A stretch of DNA of 64,000 bases from Rhabditoides inermis (GCA_963966185.1 CAWZYM010000308.1:476001-540000); one strand, 5' to 3'; counted from the first letter of the stretch, positions 11,281 to 27,743 are shown. Program-made: numbers and translations. Notes: generated by a model from the letters alone, not told the origin.

Positions 11281-12209
11281 ATGATCTCGGACGACACGAC
11301 GAAGACTGGTGGAGGAGTGGATCAACATGAGAAGAGCGGACGGAAGGCAAGTGTTGTGTGATATTCGTTTAGTTGAAGAAAGCAAGAATGTACAGAAATG
11401 AGTCGTCTGTTTCAGTCGTCTGCCAGTCCGGATGGTCCGAAGGAGAAAAGACTCTTAGAAGAGGGAGGAGGCGAGGAGATGGAGTTGGAGGAAGGCGAGA
11501 TCGTCACTGTGCGTGTTTCAGTATTACTTTTGTGGATATATTTTAAAAGATTATCTATAACTCTTACAACATTATTTTGTAGCCGCCTCGCCCCGCGAAG
11601 AGTGAGAAGGACGGTGGAGTAGAGGCGCCTGCTCGCCCCGCCCTCCTCAGACAAGCCTCCCCCACCCGTCATGCCAGGCGGCCCATCAACACGGCTGCAT
11701 TGAAGACCGAGATCGGTGGGTGCTGGGATCTTTTATATGGCTTTTACTGGTTACCGTACGTTTCAGTGACTCACTCCACGTACACTCCCCTGGTGAAGCC
11801 GCAGAAGCACACCAATGAACGTGGAGGATACCACAGTTCTTGGCTGACTCCTCCGCAACGCCAGCAGAGCTATGGCCAGAGCGTGGTCCGCGAGATTCAG
11901 GAGCAGCCGGTCCGGTTCTTCAATCTGCCCAGTCACATGCCGCACTCGCACCATAGAGGTACCCACTCTTCATCGACCTGATTGTTTTGCAAAATCTGCA
12001 TATTTCAGCGTCCCCTTCTTCGTTTACTGTACCGCAGAGCAGTGAGCGGGGTCTCTTTCCGGACATCTTCTTCGCCCAGAAACCGCGTACGTCTCTCTCT
12101 CTCTCTTTCTCTCTATTAATATATTTTAGAGGAGATGGTTGGACTCCGGCAGAATATGGGATTGGGTACTAGTCAGCATGGACAGCCTGTCCAGGAGATG
12201 TTCTACAGT

Positions 12210-12240
<31 letters not shown>

Positions 12241-15200
12241 TCACCTATCCGCCGTGTACACCGCGCAAGAGGGCCGAGAGCCTGCCAGCCGGACAGTACG
12301 ACTACAGCGAGGTGCCCTACCACTACGCCCAGCCGCCCCGCAAACAGGGTGCGTCAATCAATCAATCAATCGTTCATTCATGTACGTTGCTTGCAGTGTT
12401 GACTCCGTCTGTGTTCACTATGGGACAGCGCACGCTGAAGGGCATAGTGGTCGGAGAGCAGTGGTGGGAGCAGCGTGGAGTGACGGACACTACCTCTTCG
12501 TTCTCCGAAAGTAACCCTCTGAGGGAGCGCACCTTCAGTGTGTCTGGGCACTTCCAGCTATCACCTGTGGGTGAACAACACGGTGAGGAACACACTGGGC
12601 TACTGCGAGTTATGTACGTATGCATTTTTCAGTGATGACGCACTCTCATTCTCTGCCCATCTCCGATATGCCTGGATATGGGTACTTCCAGCAGCCGTCT
12701 GAGCCGTCAGAGGAGACGAACAGTGGACAAACATATGGCTACCGAGAGAAGCCGGATGAGCAGAGTGGGTCGAATTTGATCACGAAACTTTTCGATGTTT
12801 CAGTGGACACATGCGTTGACAGCACACAGAAACGAGAGAACATGGATAGTCTGTCTGGATACGACACGCTGTCCCAGCATCCGCCTGCGGACAGCTATGG
12901 ACAGTGGCCGGGAGAACTGGGTTGTGTTATAGTTGAGATATCTTGCCGCAACTTCTTGTTTCAGTGAACACTCCGTGCACCCAGCTGCAGAGCACGTATC
13001 AGAAGGAGCAGCGCGCCTTCAGTCTCCCGAGTCAGGCGCCAGCGGAGAACTGGGGTGAGTGAAGCCGTCACTCTTTTAATCATTTCTCTTAATCTGTCAC
13101 ATCGCGTTTTCAGTGACCACCGTCTCTCCTCGACCGGATCCGGCTGCCCTGCCGGCCCAGCAGTCATCCATGGACATAGGTAAACGGGAGAAGGACGGAT
13201 ACGGCGAGTGGCCCGGAGCGCAGCACGGTCAGACTAAAAAAAATTAAACAAAATATTATTCTGTATCAGGACACAACGAGAAGAATTCGGGCAGCGTGGT
13301 GGAGTGGCTCCTCGCAAGAGCGCGCCATCAAGTGGAGTACACGGAGCAGCGTGCCGATCAGGAGAACGAGTCGCGTCCGAGCAACAAGCAGGGTGGGGGA
13401 TGAAGACTTTCTAGGATGGATAGTCATATGATGTCTTTTCAGGGTGCGACTACAATTACACGGGAGAGAAGACGGCGTTGCTTCCCGCGGATGAGCCAGG
13501 AAAGCAGCCGCAGCAGTACACTGGACACACGTGTGCGCAGAGGGAGTCGAGTCGCCGCAGCGAGAGTGAAGCGAGCGAGGAGGAGGAAGAGGAGAGTGTG
13601 CCGGCGCGCCGCCTCCGACAGCTACCACTCGAGTCGTGCTGCGATGGAGGCATGGGGGCGCAGGTAACTCTTCGCTTGTAATCGAAGGTGTACTGATAAC
13701 TTTCAGCGAGTGGAGGGAGAGCGGGAGCGAGATACGCTCAAGGCGCAGCTCGGTTTCGACGGTTTTGCTGGTCGGGTCCTTGAACCGACTTGGCACCAGG
13801 TGACTGAGGTATGTGATTCCGAGTTCTGAATGTCTGTTAGACGAGCCATTGTCCAGATTCTGTCCGATTTGCACCTGCATGGTCGGTACCTGGACAGCCA
13901 TTGCCATCTCGACTTCGTCTACAACCAGCTGCCGAAGGAGAGCAAGTTCGAGACGGTCGCCGAGTTGCGAGAGAAGGTGCCCGCTGCATTCCCTACATCG
14001 TTCGAGGTAAGTGGAGAGGGAGAGAGAGAGAGATACAAAAAGACAGAAATGATGATGTCACCTACTGCAGGGCATGATTGCCAACTTTGTCGATCCGCGT
14101 CTATTTGTCAAAGAGATCGGAGGGGAGGACAACTTCGATCAGAAGTGGATGCGCACCATCATCCAGGTACGTGAACGAGAGAGAGACAGACTGACTGACT
14201 GCCAGATACTCCCTTTCAGTCTCCGGAAGTGGTGGGTGCTTCGTTCGGAGTGCACCCTCACCACAGTGACAAGTGGAACGACGGCTGTCGCCGCTTCCTC
14301 GCCACTGCCATCGAACGACGCGAGCAGTCCAAGATCGTCGCCATCGGAGAGTGCGGCGTCGACCTCAGTTCCAAGTGAGGGGGAAACAGGGACGGACCCA
14401 CACAGAGAGAGAGAGAGAGTCGTTGCAGGAACCGGGCTGCCCTGGAGACGCAGCTTCGTGTATTCGAGGAGCATGTGCGGCTGGCTGCCAAGCACCGGCT
14501 GCCGCTCATCGTGCACTGCCGATCCGCCAAGGACACGACGGTGGCAGAGGAGAAGGTGCTCGACGTCATCACACGCATCGTGAGTGGCACGCCTCTCCCT
14601 TCGCTCTCTCTCTCTCTCTCTCTCTCTTTCGTGGTGGGGCATCCTTACATCACTGCATGTTTGCATCTCCAGGACCCGTCCCTCCGCGTGCACCGCCACT
14701 GTTTCTGCGAGGACGTCTCTATCGCGCGGCGATGGATGGCCGCCCTGCCCAACTGCGTCTTCGGTTGGTGGGGAGGGGATGAGCGGAAGGGACGAGGTTC
14801 AAAGTACAAAGTTTTTTGATACGTATATGGTTTGTGAACGTAAGAGATGAGAAGACATGTGTTTTTTGCAGGCTTCACGCCTGGGGTATGGAAGTTCAAC
14901 TCTGCCAAACTGCGCGCCATCGAGGCGATTCCACTGGAGAAGATGGTGTTGGAGACGGACGCTCCTTACTTCTGTCCCTCGGCGGTAGGGAGGGAGGGAG
15001 GGAGGGACGGAAAGAGAGAGAGAAAAGAGAGAGAGGGAGAGAGAGAGAGAGAGAGAGAGTTCCCCTTCCAGATGCTGAACATCGACCCTCGTCTGGAGTA
15101 CGTGAGTCTCCCTCCGATGGCCGTCGTCGCTGCCTTCAGGATCAGCCAGGTCAAGCGCGTCTCCATCGATCAGGTGTGCTTCGTTCATTTGTTCTTTGCC

Positions 15201-15419
15201 AGTCGGAGTGCGCCTCTTTTGAAATTTAGTCACTACTAACACTCTACTCCACCGGCACATTTTCGATGAACAAAGTTCTTGGTAGTAAACTGGAAGACGG
15301 CTATATCTGTTTTCTCACAGGTGCTGCGCTGTTGCTTCGCTAACACGTGTCGCATCTACGGCGTGGAGAAGGGGGAGGACGGAGAGTGGAGAAGGAGGGG
15401 ACAGGAGAGGGAGCAGTGA
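11281..15419 (+). CDS. TATDN2-like protein: long disordered N-terminus plus TatD nuclease domain
   Basis: About 22 short exons run from ATG 11281 to TGA 15417-15419. The first two thirds (to about 13850) encode a Ser/Gln/Pro-rich disordered region, with an acidic patch (EEMELEEGEIV), an Asn run and a Glu-rich stretch (SEASEEEEEE). The rest is a TatD metal-dependent nuclease domain: GRYLDSHCHLDFVY (the HxH metal site), GVHPHHSDKW, IGECGVDLSS (catalytic Glu), PLIVHCRSAKD, HRHCFCED and VLETDAPYF (metal Asp). All metal ligands of the family are present. A TatD domain behind a long disordered N-terminus is the architecture of animal TATDN2. The first intron uses a GC donor (AAG/GCAAGT). The trailing exon 3' of DAPYF is intact. 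Confidence 0.85.
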
Positions 15420-17238
15420 GTGAGTGACAGTGGGAGCAAAGAGGTGAGGGAACTGATCTGTTTTGTTATTTGTTATACACGAGTTGAGGTTGATGAGAGT
15501 TGATGTTGAAAGTCGTTCACTTGTTATGATATTGTTATCTCTCATCCGTTGTTCATGTTTATGCATGTCTTACCCACGTACCCTCAGTGAGCGCAGTCTT
15601 ATTGTTATCGTTTATGAGAATTTATTGTTCTTTCCCCAAGGTATCTGTATGCCCCGAACTTTGTGTACATTTGTTCAGAGTTGTCATACATGGAAGATTT
15701 ATGTAAATAATGTGTAAAAACATGTGTGATAGCCCATAACTAAACATGTCAAACCCCAGAGTCTACTTTCCTGGTATTTACAGTGATAGAGTAGCGGGGA
15801 TCTTCTCCACATCGCCTGTTCACTGCATTTTTATCGTTATTACAGCTCCCTCAAAAGGAATTAATACTATATTGTCCCGCTGAGACTTTTACACTTCACC
15901 GGGAGTGATGTATGTTTACAAACAGTTCCGCGTAAAGATTAGTACTCACGCATCGGTAGCTCGGTAGCATTTGTAAATGGTGGATTACGGAAACGCGGAA
16001 TGGGGCTTGTGAAAAGATTTGCTGATTACTTCCAGATGACCAGATTAAGAGGTTTTGATCATTGAGTTTTTATGAAGAACAGTGTTGATCTTCTTATCTG
16101 TTTCTTGACTACGTACAGTACAAAAAATCTCTTCTATCTGAAAAAAAAACTCGTAAATCAAGATTTTGTGTTTTTGTATCTGCGACTATTGAAGAGCCCT
16201 TCTCACAGATGTTATAAATTTCTAAAGCAGAATGGACGGAGATCTCTCAACAGATAACTAGATTAATCGACATCTCAACGAATAGCTATATCTAGAATAG
16301 AAGGATTTATAATAGCTTGAAGTAGAATAAAAATTGATGCGCCTCGTGCAGTGAGACAATAGAATGACAATAGAATGGCTGCAGATTATTCCCAGAATAA
16401 GAACACGCCACAAGAACCAATCGTCACGATTTTGGAGATTATAAATGGAATGAAATAAGGTTCGTCGATGACAATAGACATATTCCTTGATCTTCAGGAC
16501 TTGTCGCTTCGTTCTCTCATATTAAAAAAAAGAGGTTTTAAATTATGTTTATGCAGAAAATTGATTTTCCACATTCAAACAATTTCAAGATATTTTCGTT
16601 GACGAGAACAAGAAAGACCACAACCTGAAGATCAGGGAAAGGCATATGCATTGTCCGAATACATCAAGTTACAACATTCGGATCATGGTATGAATCACTG
16701 TTCTTCAAAACAACTCGAACTTCGAGAACAACTGGAAGGAAACGACTTTTGAAGGAATTGATACTAAAAACGTTTTTAAAATAACACACATGTTTTGAAT
16801 GTGATGCTGATATTTCACAGTCACTAGACACAAGTCCTAAATTCCGGGAATCTTAAAGACACACGGTGGCATATATGTGCTTAAAATTCCCGCCATTTCA
16901 CCAGTTAAAATACCACCGCACCATTCGTGCGACATGGCTGTCTATGCGCCGGTCGCGCTCAAGCAGTATAATATACTCACGCACTTGGTGATTGATGTTC
17001 TAGTCACTAGACATTATGAAGATCACGTATTTGCCACACTCTCTGCAACGTGCTGGCGCGCAAAGAGTATTTTATGTACGATTTTATTGTGTGTTTTTGT
17101 TGTTGAAATAATTGTATATTATACTTTAATGCAGTTTTTTATTGCAATGTGTGCCGAAGAGCTTGACCCTGTCTACTATAGAAGTTGGAGGATGGGAGAA
17201 GAATCGAGGCATTGCTGGTCAAGGGAAAGCGAAGGAAA

Positions 17239-17290
<52 letters not shown>

Positions 17291-18117
17291 AGAGACTACA
17301 TTTTATTTTATATGTTTTATGATAATATTGCCATTAGGCAGTATAATAAGTATAGAGTCAATGTAATCTTTCATCGAGAGTGATGTATGTATGTTTACAT
17401 ACGGTATCCATTGTTCACGCATTGTTGTGTTAGCGATCGTCAAATGTCAAAGTCAGTGGTGGATTACGGAAATGTGTGATAACATAAATGGAGAGATATT
17501 TTATAAGAGCTTTGATTTGTGGTTTGCAAACAGGGAAGTTTTGTTGCTCCAAAGTTGAGATACAAAGGTTTTAACATTTACTTAAACTACAAAATGTTTC
17601 TTCTCTATAGACGTCTGTAGAATGTGCCTACTGTCAAATGTCAAAGTTCATCCATATCATACTCTGGGACTCATATAATATATAGGATATAATATACAGA
17701 TTCTTACCTAATACCCATCATTTCTGGTTAGTTTCTGACTCACAAAAAAGTTACATTTTCGGTGAATCTTTCTATTTATAAACTCATCATCAGGGAAATA
17801 ATTGTGGATTTCATCGGAAAAGAAAGAGATGTGCACAAAGCTGGGAAATAAAATTATACAGGACAAGGTTCATACATTCTTCTTACTTTCTCCGCGAGGT
17901 GCGGTCGAATGCATTCTGCCCGGAATGATCAGGAACATCGACAAAAAACCCATTTCCGAGACATTCTGAGCCGACGGGAAAAAGATGATGTAATGGTTTA
18001 TGGAATGAATCAAGAATCGAAGAATTATCGATCAAGAATCGTCTTCCGCCACTAACCTCGCCTGCCCAACTTCCTCCCCACGGCGTTAGCACATAATAAG
18101 GCCCACTGTATACTCCT
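15420..18117. other. gene-poor region
   Basis: No convincing gene is visible. Two diverged copies of one repeat are present near 15895-16020 and 17370-17480, sharing GAGTGATGTATGTTTACA and GTGGATTACGGAAA. An open stretch at 16877-17240 (LKQYNILTHLVIDVLVTRHY) is unusual in length but has no clean splice context or known domain. A (GA)n tract lies at 17241-17285. Much of the rest looks like old repeat. Confidence 0.5.
17756..17793 (-). ncRNA. degenerate hammerhead-ribozyme-like core (candidate)
   Basis: On the minus strand CTGATGA is followed by a possible stem II (GAGT paired with ATTC) and then CGAAAA. This is the order of hammerhead core boxes. Stem I, stem III and a cleavage triplet were not established, and stem II has a large loop. 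Treat it as a motif, not a ribozyme call. Confidence 0.15.
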
Positions 18118-19490
18118 ATATCACACCGTCTCTGTAAGAATCGGACACTTTTTGGGCATGTGGTTACTAGGAGCTATGCCGGCGCATACCAGGATTATCG
18201 AAGGTCCTCTACAAGATGTATAGGGTCGTTTTTGTAAAATATGCAAATTTGGCCCATTAAGGGACCACTACCTCAAATCGGTTAATTTTCGCCAAAACAC
18301 TTCAAACAAGAGCTCGTTCGTTTTCTTATCAGATTCTAAGAACTTTTTCATATAAAATGTTTTTCGAAAAAAAATAAGTTCAAAAAAGTTATGATCAAAA
18401 AAATGAAAAATTTGCATATTTTCGATTTTTTGAAAATGTTGCTGACTTGAGAAGCAAGAATAATTAGCACCATTTGAAAGAGCGTGTTTTGTTTGGTCTA
18501 CATGATTTTTATGAAGAAAATCAATCCTGACATCATCTGCCATCCAGACGGTTGAAAGTGGTCCGGAAAGCGATTATTCGGCATTTTTCGATTTTTCGCC
18601 CTGTGTCACTGCGAAGTAGCAAAAAGCAAATACACCATGATGATCTACGCACTTTGTTTAGTATATGGACGTGTTTTCATGAAAATCTATTCTGACATTA
18701 TCTGCCATCCAAACGGTTGTATTTGCACTATCCAGTACAACCAACGGATATGGGTCAACGAAAAACTTGAGCCGGATAAACGAACAAAAACAGCAAACGG
18801 GAATGCACTGAATCACACGAGCGAAAATCTTGGATCTTGAGATATCTTTTTGATAGTTTGAAATGATAATTAAAGGTGCACAATAACTGCAAACTTGTCC
18901 GGACCACTCAACCGTCTGATGGCAGATGACGTCATGATAGATTTTTATGAAAACACGACCATATACTAAACAAAGTGCGTAGATCATCATGGTGTATTTG
19001 CTTTTTGCTACTTCGCAGTGACACAAGGCGAAAAATCGAAAAATGCCGAATAATCGCTTTCCGGACCACTTTCAACCGTCTGGATGGCATATGATGTCAG
19101 GATTGATTTTCTTCATAAAAATCATGTAGACCAAACAAAACACGTTCTTTCAAATGGTGCTAATTATTCTTGCTTCTCAGGTCAAAATTTTTTTCGAAAA
19201 TATGCAATTTATTTCATCTTTTTGATCATAACTTTTTTGAACTTATTTTTTCGAAAAACATTTTATATGAAAAAGTTCTTAGAATCTGATAAGGAATCGA
19301 ACGAGCTCTTATTTAAAGTGTTTTGGCAAAAATTGACCGATTTGAGGTAGTGGTCCCTTAATGGGCCAAATTTGCATATTTTACAAAAACGACCCTATAC
19401 ATCTTGTAGAGGACCTTCGATAATCCTTATATGCGCTGGCATAGCTCCTAGTAACCACCTCGTCCGATTCTTACAGAGACGATGTGATAT
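18118..19490. mobile_element. large foldback (long inverted-repeat) element
   Basis: The two arms, about 600 bp each (18118 to about 18715, and about 18905 to 19490), are reverse complements at roughly 90 percent by eye. They start at ATATCACACCGTCTCTGTAA on the left and its inverse on the right. The spacer is about 190 bp. There is no transposase-like frame; the open frames in both arms are mirror images of each other. It is likely a non-autonomous DNA transposon. I could not establish a target-site duplication; the flanks are ACTCCT and CCTATC. Confidence 0.8.
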
Positions 19491-20138
19491 CCTATCATTC
19501 CTATCATTTATTCTATCATATATCATTTATCCTATTATGTCCTATCATTGTGATTGTGATGGTATATTCAGCTATAACGATTCCGGATAAACACTTGAAC
19601 TTGAACTGGATGCAAAAATGATGAAATGAAAAACATATTTAAAAAAAAAAGTAATAGGACGCCAACTGAAATAACTCTTTTCACATATGTCAAATTCCCA
19701 CCATTTTTTGATATGATGTGCCTAACGAATACCCCAAGAAATCTCTTTTTTTTAACTATAGCTCAGAATAAGTCGAAACCACATCATTTGCAAAATTCTC
19801 GTCTGTATAATAGAACGCGGATAATTCGCGTATTGTGAAATGGGGAATCTCCTATACTCGTTCGATTTGTCTTGACATTCTGGGACTGGGAACATACCTA
19901 ATAAGACCTACGTGCACACACGCAGGTCCTATTAGGTTCCTCCTCGTCCGATCCTTATGCGGAACGAGTTATATATTATATAAATTGCAAACGTGTGTTA
20001 TTTGCAACTGTCAAGAATGCGTTAGATTGAGAGGAAGAGAGCGAGAGGAGAGGAGAGAGAGAAAGGGAGGGGTGAGAGAGCGAGAGAGATAGAGATTAGC
20101 AGCGCTGACATTTGTAGAGCGCTACTTGCTACCTCTAC
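19491..20138. other. intergenic region upstream of the chemoreceptor gene
   Basis: It starts with CTATCATT-rich sequence and an ACTTGAACTTGAACTGG tract that resembles a retroelement tail. A small hairpin lies near 19895-19937 (ACCTAATAAGACCT pairing with AGGTCCTATTAGGT). A GA-rich tract covers 20030-20095. No gene is seen. Confidence 0.5.
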
Positions 20139-20146
20139 TATAAAAG
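20139..20146 (+). promoter_or_regulatory. TATA box of the chemoreceptor gene
   Basis: A canonical TATAAAAG stands 70 bp upstream of the ATG at 20209. An acceptor-like TTCTAG lies 2 nt before the ATG. Confidence 0.6.
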
Positions 20147-20208
20147 CCTGCCTCTCTAGTCACTAGCCACTCTTCTTCTGTATAACGAATACACCCCATA
20201 TTCTAGAA

Positions 20209-23523
<3,315 letters not shown>

Positions 23524-25001
23524 CCAGTTCCCCCGTCAAATCCACACATATGTACACATACCCTGTTTTTTAACGATAAATGATAATGACACCTGTAGAA
23601 ATGTATCATGATCATGACGGCATAAAATGTTTTTTTAATCATTTCAATGCAAGATCTACTGGCGACTCTCTTTGTCGACTAATAGGCTGTCTCTCGCGGT
23701 TCATCGTACTGCAGCCATTTCTCAGAATATTTACAGGACACAATTTGAGCTCGTTATCGGACCACGCGAAATCATTCGACCGCGTTATTCGCGCTCTTGG
23801 CGATCTCTTTTATTAGGGATATGAAGTTCAAGTCAAATAAAAAACTTTCCACCTTTCGGAGTTTTGTACAGTTTTGTATAGTTTTGTAACTTTGTAAAGT
23901 TCCCTCCAATTCTCCAGTTTGCCCCGCACCTTTTGCGCGCCATGGTGGTTTTCATCGATCGCGCGCAAACAACGCAATTTGGAATATACGAAATAAATCC
24001 TTGATCGATGCTCTAGTCATCAAAGATGATCTAGGTATTGTAAATTGTTGGCCACAACGTATACAACGTGCTTGCGCACAATTCGTGTTCCTGGACCTGG
24101 AGAATTGAAGAGGATTTTACAGAATTTACTGACTCTTGAAATTTTGGTCCTTCATAGGACATTTTATTGATGCCCTACCAGAGTCTGATGAGGAAAGGTT
24201 ATTTCAAAGGTGCCTCAAAGTTTATCTAATTTGCGCATGAATACACTCGTTCCAGAAAAAAAGGTGTGCAGAAAAGTTCACAAACGTGCATGATGGGTAG
24301 TGGTTTCTCCAACTTCCCGGCATTTCCATCACAATTGACAAAATTGCAACATATTTTTCTATTATCATATTCACGTGCTAACTGAATTCCGAAAATCAGA
24401 GGGTAGCACACATTTTATCGAATGAAATATATGAAATAGCAGAAATCAGTTCGGTCCTTCTGCTAAAAGACAATCAGTATTACAATCCAACTGCCTTTAC
24501 TAGGACGTACTAAAAACAAATTTGCTAACTTTAACGAACCTGCGCGCCAATTCATCGTAGTACAAAGAATAAGGATTGTTTTTTAGTAAATAAATAAAAC
24601 ACATGAGCTTGTCTTGCATTACGTCAAATAAAAATAAGGAGACGTTCTACAAAAGGCTTCATTTGATACATGATTTTTCACACAGAAACACTGCAATAAA
24701 TTTATCTGAAAAAATATTAACCAAACTCTGCACGAAATACATAACAACAATAACAAACACCGTATTTTCAATATGCGCGAAACGAAAGTGAACAAGTGCG
24801 TATGTGAGACAAACGTATCGAGTAGGAAACGTATCTCAATTGAATCTGTGCGTGCGTGAGTGTGCGAGTCCCGTATGAGCAGAGTGTACACAAATCACAA
24901 CAATACTTGAAAAGACCGGAATCTGAATGGGGTAGAGCTAATAAGCCCTATCATATACCATATGTGAACTACAGTACCCTGGCTACCGTATTGCGGAGAG
25001 C
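23524..25001. other. intergenic region between convergent genes
   Basis: No gene was found. A GATATGAAGTTCAAGTCAAATAAA tract near 23817 looks like a retroelement tail. The rest is A/T-rich without recognisable repeats. Confidence 0.5.
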
Positions 25002-27002
25002 CTACTGTATGAGGGCGAGCTGCGAGGGCGCCTTCATCTTGGCGATGCGAGTGCGCTTGGGCTGAGGAGAACCGGGGAAGCAGAGCTCGAACAGACGAGA
25101 CGCCTCCGCGTGCAGCTGAAACACAAAACGGTCACTCTCCCCCTCTCTCTCTCTCTCTCTCTCGCTCTCTCCTCACAGTCTCATTCGTGTACATCCTATC
25201 CTCCAGCTTCACATGACAGTTGAGCCGCTCGTGGTTGCACTTGCGAGCCGAGTCTACAATCAAACAATAACCTTCCATAATAGTAACACAAAAGCAGCTT
25301 ACAAAATAGTCGGAAAAAATCGCCGTTTTCCCACTGTTTTGGACAAAAAAAATTCCCGACCATCTTGCAAGCTGCTGAAATAACATATAATCGACTGACT
25401 GTTGGTCTCGTATCCGCACTTGGGACATCTGTATCTGAGTGGGAAGGCGGCTGCGTCCATGTGGGAGACCGCGTGGCGCATCAAATCCGCCGCGATCCCC
25501 GTCGACAGGATCTTCCCGTTAGCGCACATCTAACAAATAGTTATTTCAGAAATACTGATAATAATCAACTTTGACATTGGATAATAACGTTAATTTAATA
25601 GGATATTTAATTGAATCAAAGTGTCACCTTGCACTCTGACTTGATCTTGCTATTGGGTGCGCGATAGGCGCGGCGGCGCGCCATGCGGAGAGATGCCTGC
25701 AAGGAAAACAAGATGCGTATTGGATCGAATGCATGTACATAACAACACAGAAGCAGGATTCGTACAAAAAAATCAGAAAAAGTACCTCATCGAATCCGAG
25801 AGTGAGCCCCTTGACGTCTTGCATACCAGCGGGAGTCTCCTCTTCCTGACGCTGCATCATCATCGCCTGAAAGACAATATTTTGTAATAGTAGTTTTATT
25901 TTAAACAAAAATAACATAAGCTACAAGAAAAATCAGAATTTACATCACAATGTACGTTTCACAACATCAATACAAAAATTGAATCTGATCAACAATACCA
26001 GTTTCCATAAACGTACGACTCGCCTGGATGAGGTTGTCGAGCGTGGTGGCGGCCTGTAGCCGCTGTCTTTCCTGCTCCTGTCTCTCCTCATCCAACGGGG
26101 GAGACTCCTTCTGACTGTCCAGCTCCTCAAACAAAGAAGTTAACAAAAAATCAGACAGTATAAAAGTAATAAGTCCCACCCCGTCGTCCCTCTCCTCGCC
26201 CGTGTCGTCGTGTTGGATGCCGAACAGATCGGCGATGGTCGACGCGGCAGGAGGGGTCACGTCGAACAGACAACTCGCGTCGAACACCACCTGAAAGACA
26301 TGTATTGACTTCTAGAACTGTATAATGATATAGGTTAGATGGGTTCGTAGTGTGTTTTAGTGAAATACAAAACAACATGAATTCCATATCGAAACAGCAT
26401 AAGAACGTACCTCCATGGGCGAAGCAGCCGCATCGGGGAGGGTCGACGTAGACGGATCCTCGCTCGTAGACTTGCTCGGCTCCTACCCATACACAGTCAG
26501 CACAATCAAATGGTATTGGAATAGTATACCTTCTCCTCCTTGGTGAGCACCAGCGGTTCGGTCTTGACAATGGTGGTGGTGATCTTGGGAGGGCGGCCGC
26601 GGCGAGGCGTCTCGGGAAGGGGCTGGACAAGGCGGGGTTGTTGTGCCAATCGGGCAGCACTCACCTTCTCGAGGGGCGCGGGCTGGAAGGGAGTGAGGTC
26701 GTCTCCCACAGACACACTGCCGACCAGTTGGAACGCCGAGAACTGGTGCTGCACAAAGAGCTGAAAGAGTACGTGTGAATTACCAATGTTTTGACTAGGA
26801 CAATGTACGTTTCAGGCGTTGCTCACTCGGCGCAACACCGCGCAGTTACGTCATCAATGCGCGAGCATGCGGCCACGTTGCAGCCAGCACGCATAATCCG
26901 GTTCTTCGGGAGAAAGCGATAAGTAACGGTACTGTCCACCTTGAGTATGTCGCTCTGCAGTTGGTAGTTCTCCGAGAGGTCGGCTACCAGAAACGGCGCC
27001 AT
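25002..27002 (-). CDS. AT-hook and zinc-finger protein with the FPG-type C-terminal module
   Basis: Eleven exons splice in phase from ATG 27002 (MAPFLVADLSENYQLQSDIL) to TAG 25002-25004. The order is: N-terminal domain; AT-hook TPRRGRPPKIT; acidic Ser/Thr region; a segment FDASCLFDVTPPA; and a charged helix (EERQEQERQRLQAATTLDNL). Then comes a Cys/His module: CKMCANGKILSTGIAADLMR, HAVSH, RYRCPKCGYET, CNHERLNCH. It ends EASRLFELCFPGSPQPKRTR. The module parallels the gene at 1-580 residue by residue around the cysteines, histidines and the FPG tail. One intron near 26030 (CAG/GCGAGT) appears to use a GC donor. AT-hooks bind the minor groove of AT-rich DNA, so a chromatin or transcription role is inferred. 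The MULE inserted about 350 bp upstream of its ATG. Confidence 0.7.
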
Positions 27003-27341
27003 CGCCCTGTCCTATACCAACGCGAGTTATCGATTCTGCGGCAACGTAATGCTGTACAAACACGGGCGGGCGGGCCGACGCGATAATACGTTTCTAAGCG
27101 AGAGCGACACAAATATCAGCGAGTAATGGCGGTATCGAAGGTAACGGGGGCAGTTGTGTGTAATGCGAGGCGGCCGGGGGAACGGTTGTGGAAACGGTTG
27201 CACAGCGCGTTATCGATTTCAATATCGCTCGTCGCTCGGCCCGGCATACGTAGTGCAAACGTATCGCTGCGGTGGTGACCCGCTCTCTCTCTCTCCCGCT
27301 ATTGCCGCACATTTTATCGCCAGCTCTGCATCTCTGCCGCG
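27003..27341. promoter_or_regulatory. GC-rich upstream region of the AT-hook gene
   Basis: A CpG-rich stretch runs from the minus-strand ATG at 27002 to the target-site duplication of the MULE. It should contain the promoter of the 25002-27002 gene. No defined motif is recognised. Confidence 0.4.
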
Positions 27342-27350
27342 CACCGATTT
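27342..27350. repeat. 9-bp target-site duplication, left copy (CACCGATTT)
   Basis: It is identical to 33960-33968. Each copy abuts the outer end of a 32-bp terminal inverted repeat. A 9-bp duplication is characteristic of Mutator-like elements. Confidence 0.75.
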
Positions 27351-27382
27351 ATGACACGCCCAATCCCGGACAGAGTTTACAC
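27351..27382 (+). repeat. left terminal inverted repeat of the MULE
   Basis: The inner 20 bp (27363-27382) are the exact reverse complement of 33928-33947. The outer 12 bp match imperfectly. Confidence 0.8.
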
Positions 27383-27743
27383 TAACATGCTGCTAGATTT
27401 CTACAGTATGGGGTCATAATGCAATCATATCGTGGTAAGACTCAGGGAGTCGAACGGTGGGAGAGGGGCGGGGCGAGTGTCCTGCTATTTTCGCGCCTTT
27501 TTTCGGAATTTCTCGATTAATTTGATATAAGGAGATTGTAATTTCATGAATCATGTCTATTGTAATGGTTTTTCATCCTCTCACTGCTATTATTCCCTCT
27601 CTTAATAGTAAAATTAGCTTTTTGTCATAAAATCGAGTTGCATTGCTTTCGAAACCGTATATATAAAACTTTTTTTAAGTTTCTGAAGTCCAGCAACATA
27701 TTTTTTATTCATACGCATATTGTTGTAACTTACGTATTTGCAG

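Noticed and set aside
16877..17242. 121-residue ORF with a hydrophobic segment
   Set aside because: It is the longest open stretch in a gene-poor region, but no start context, splice sites or homology could be found, and it runs into an AG tract.
18268..19350. Two near-identical ORFs (RIDFLHKNHVDQTKHxLSNG) on opposite strands
   Set aside because: They are the same sequence read in the two arms of the foldback element; no domain, and they diverge without keeping the frame.
24184..24210. Another CTGATGA hammerhead box
   Set aside because: CTGATGAGG is not followed by a stem plus GAAA at suitable distance.
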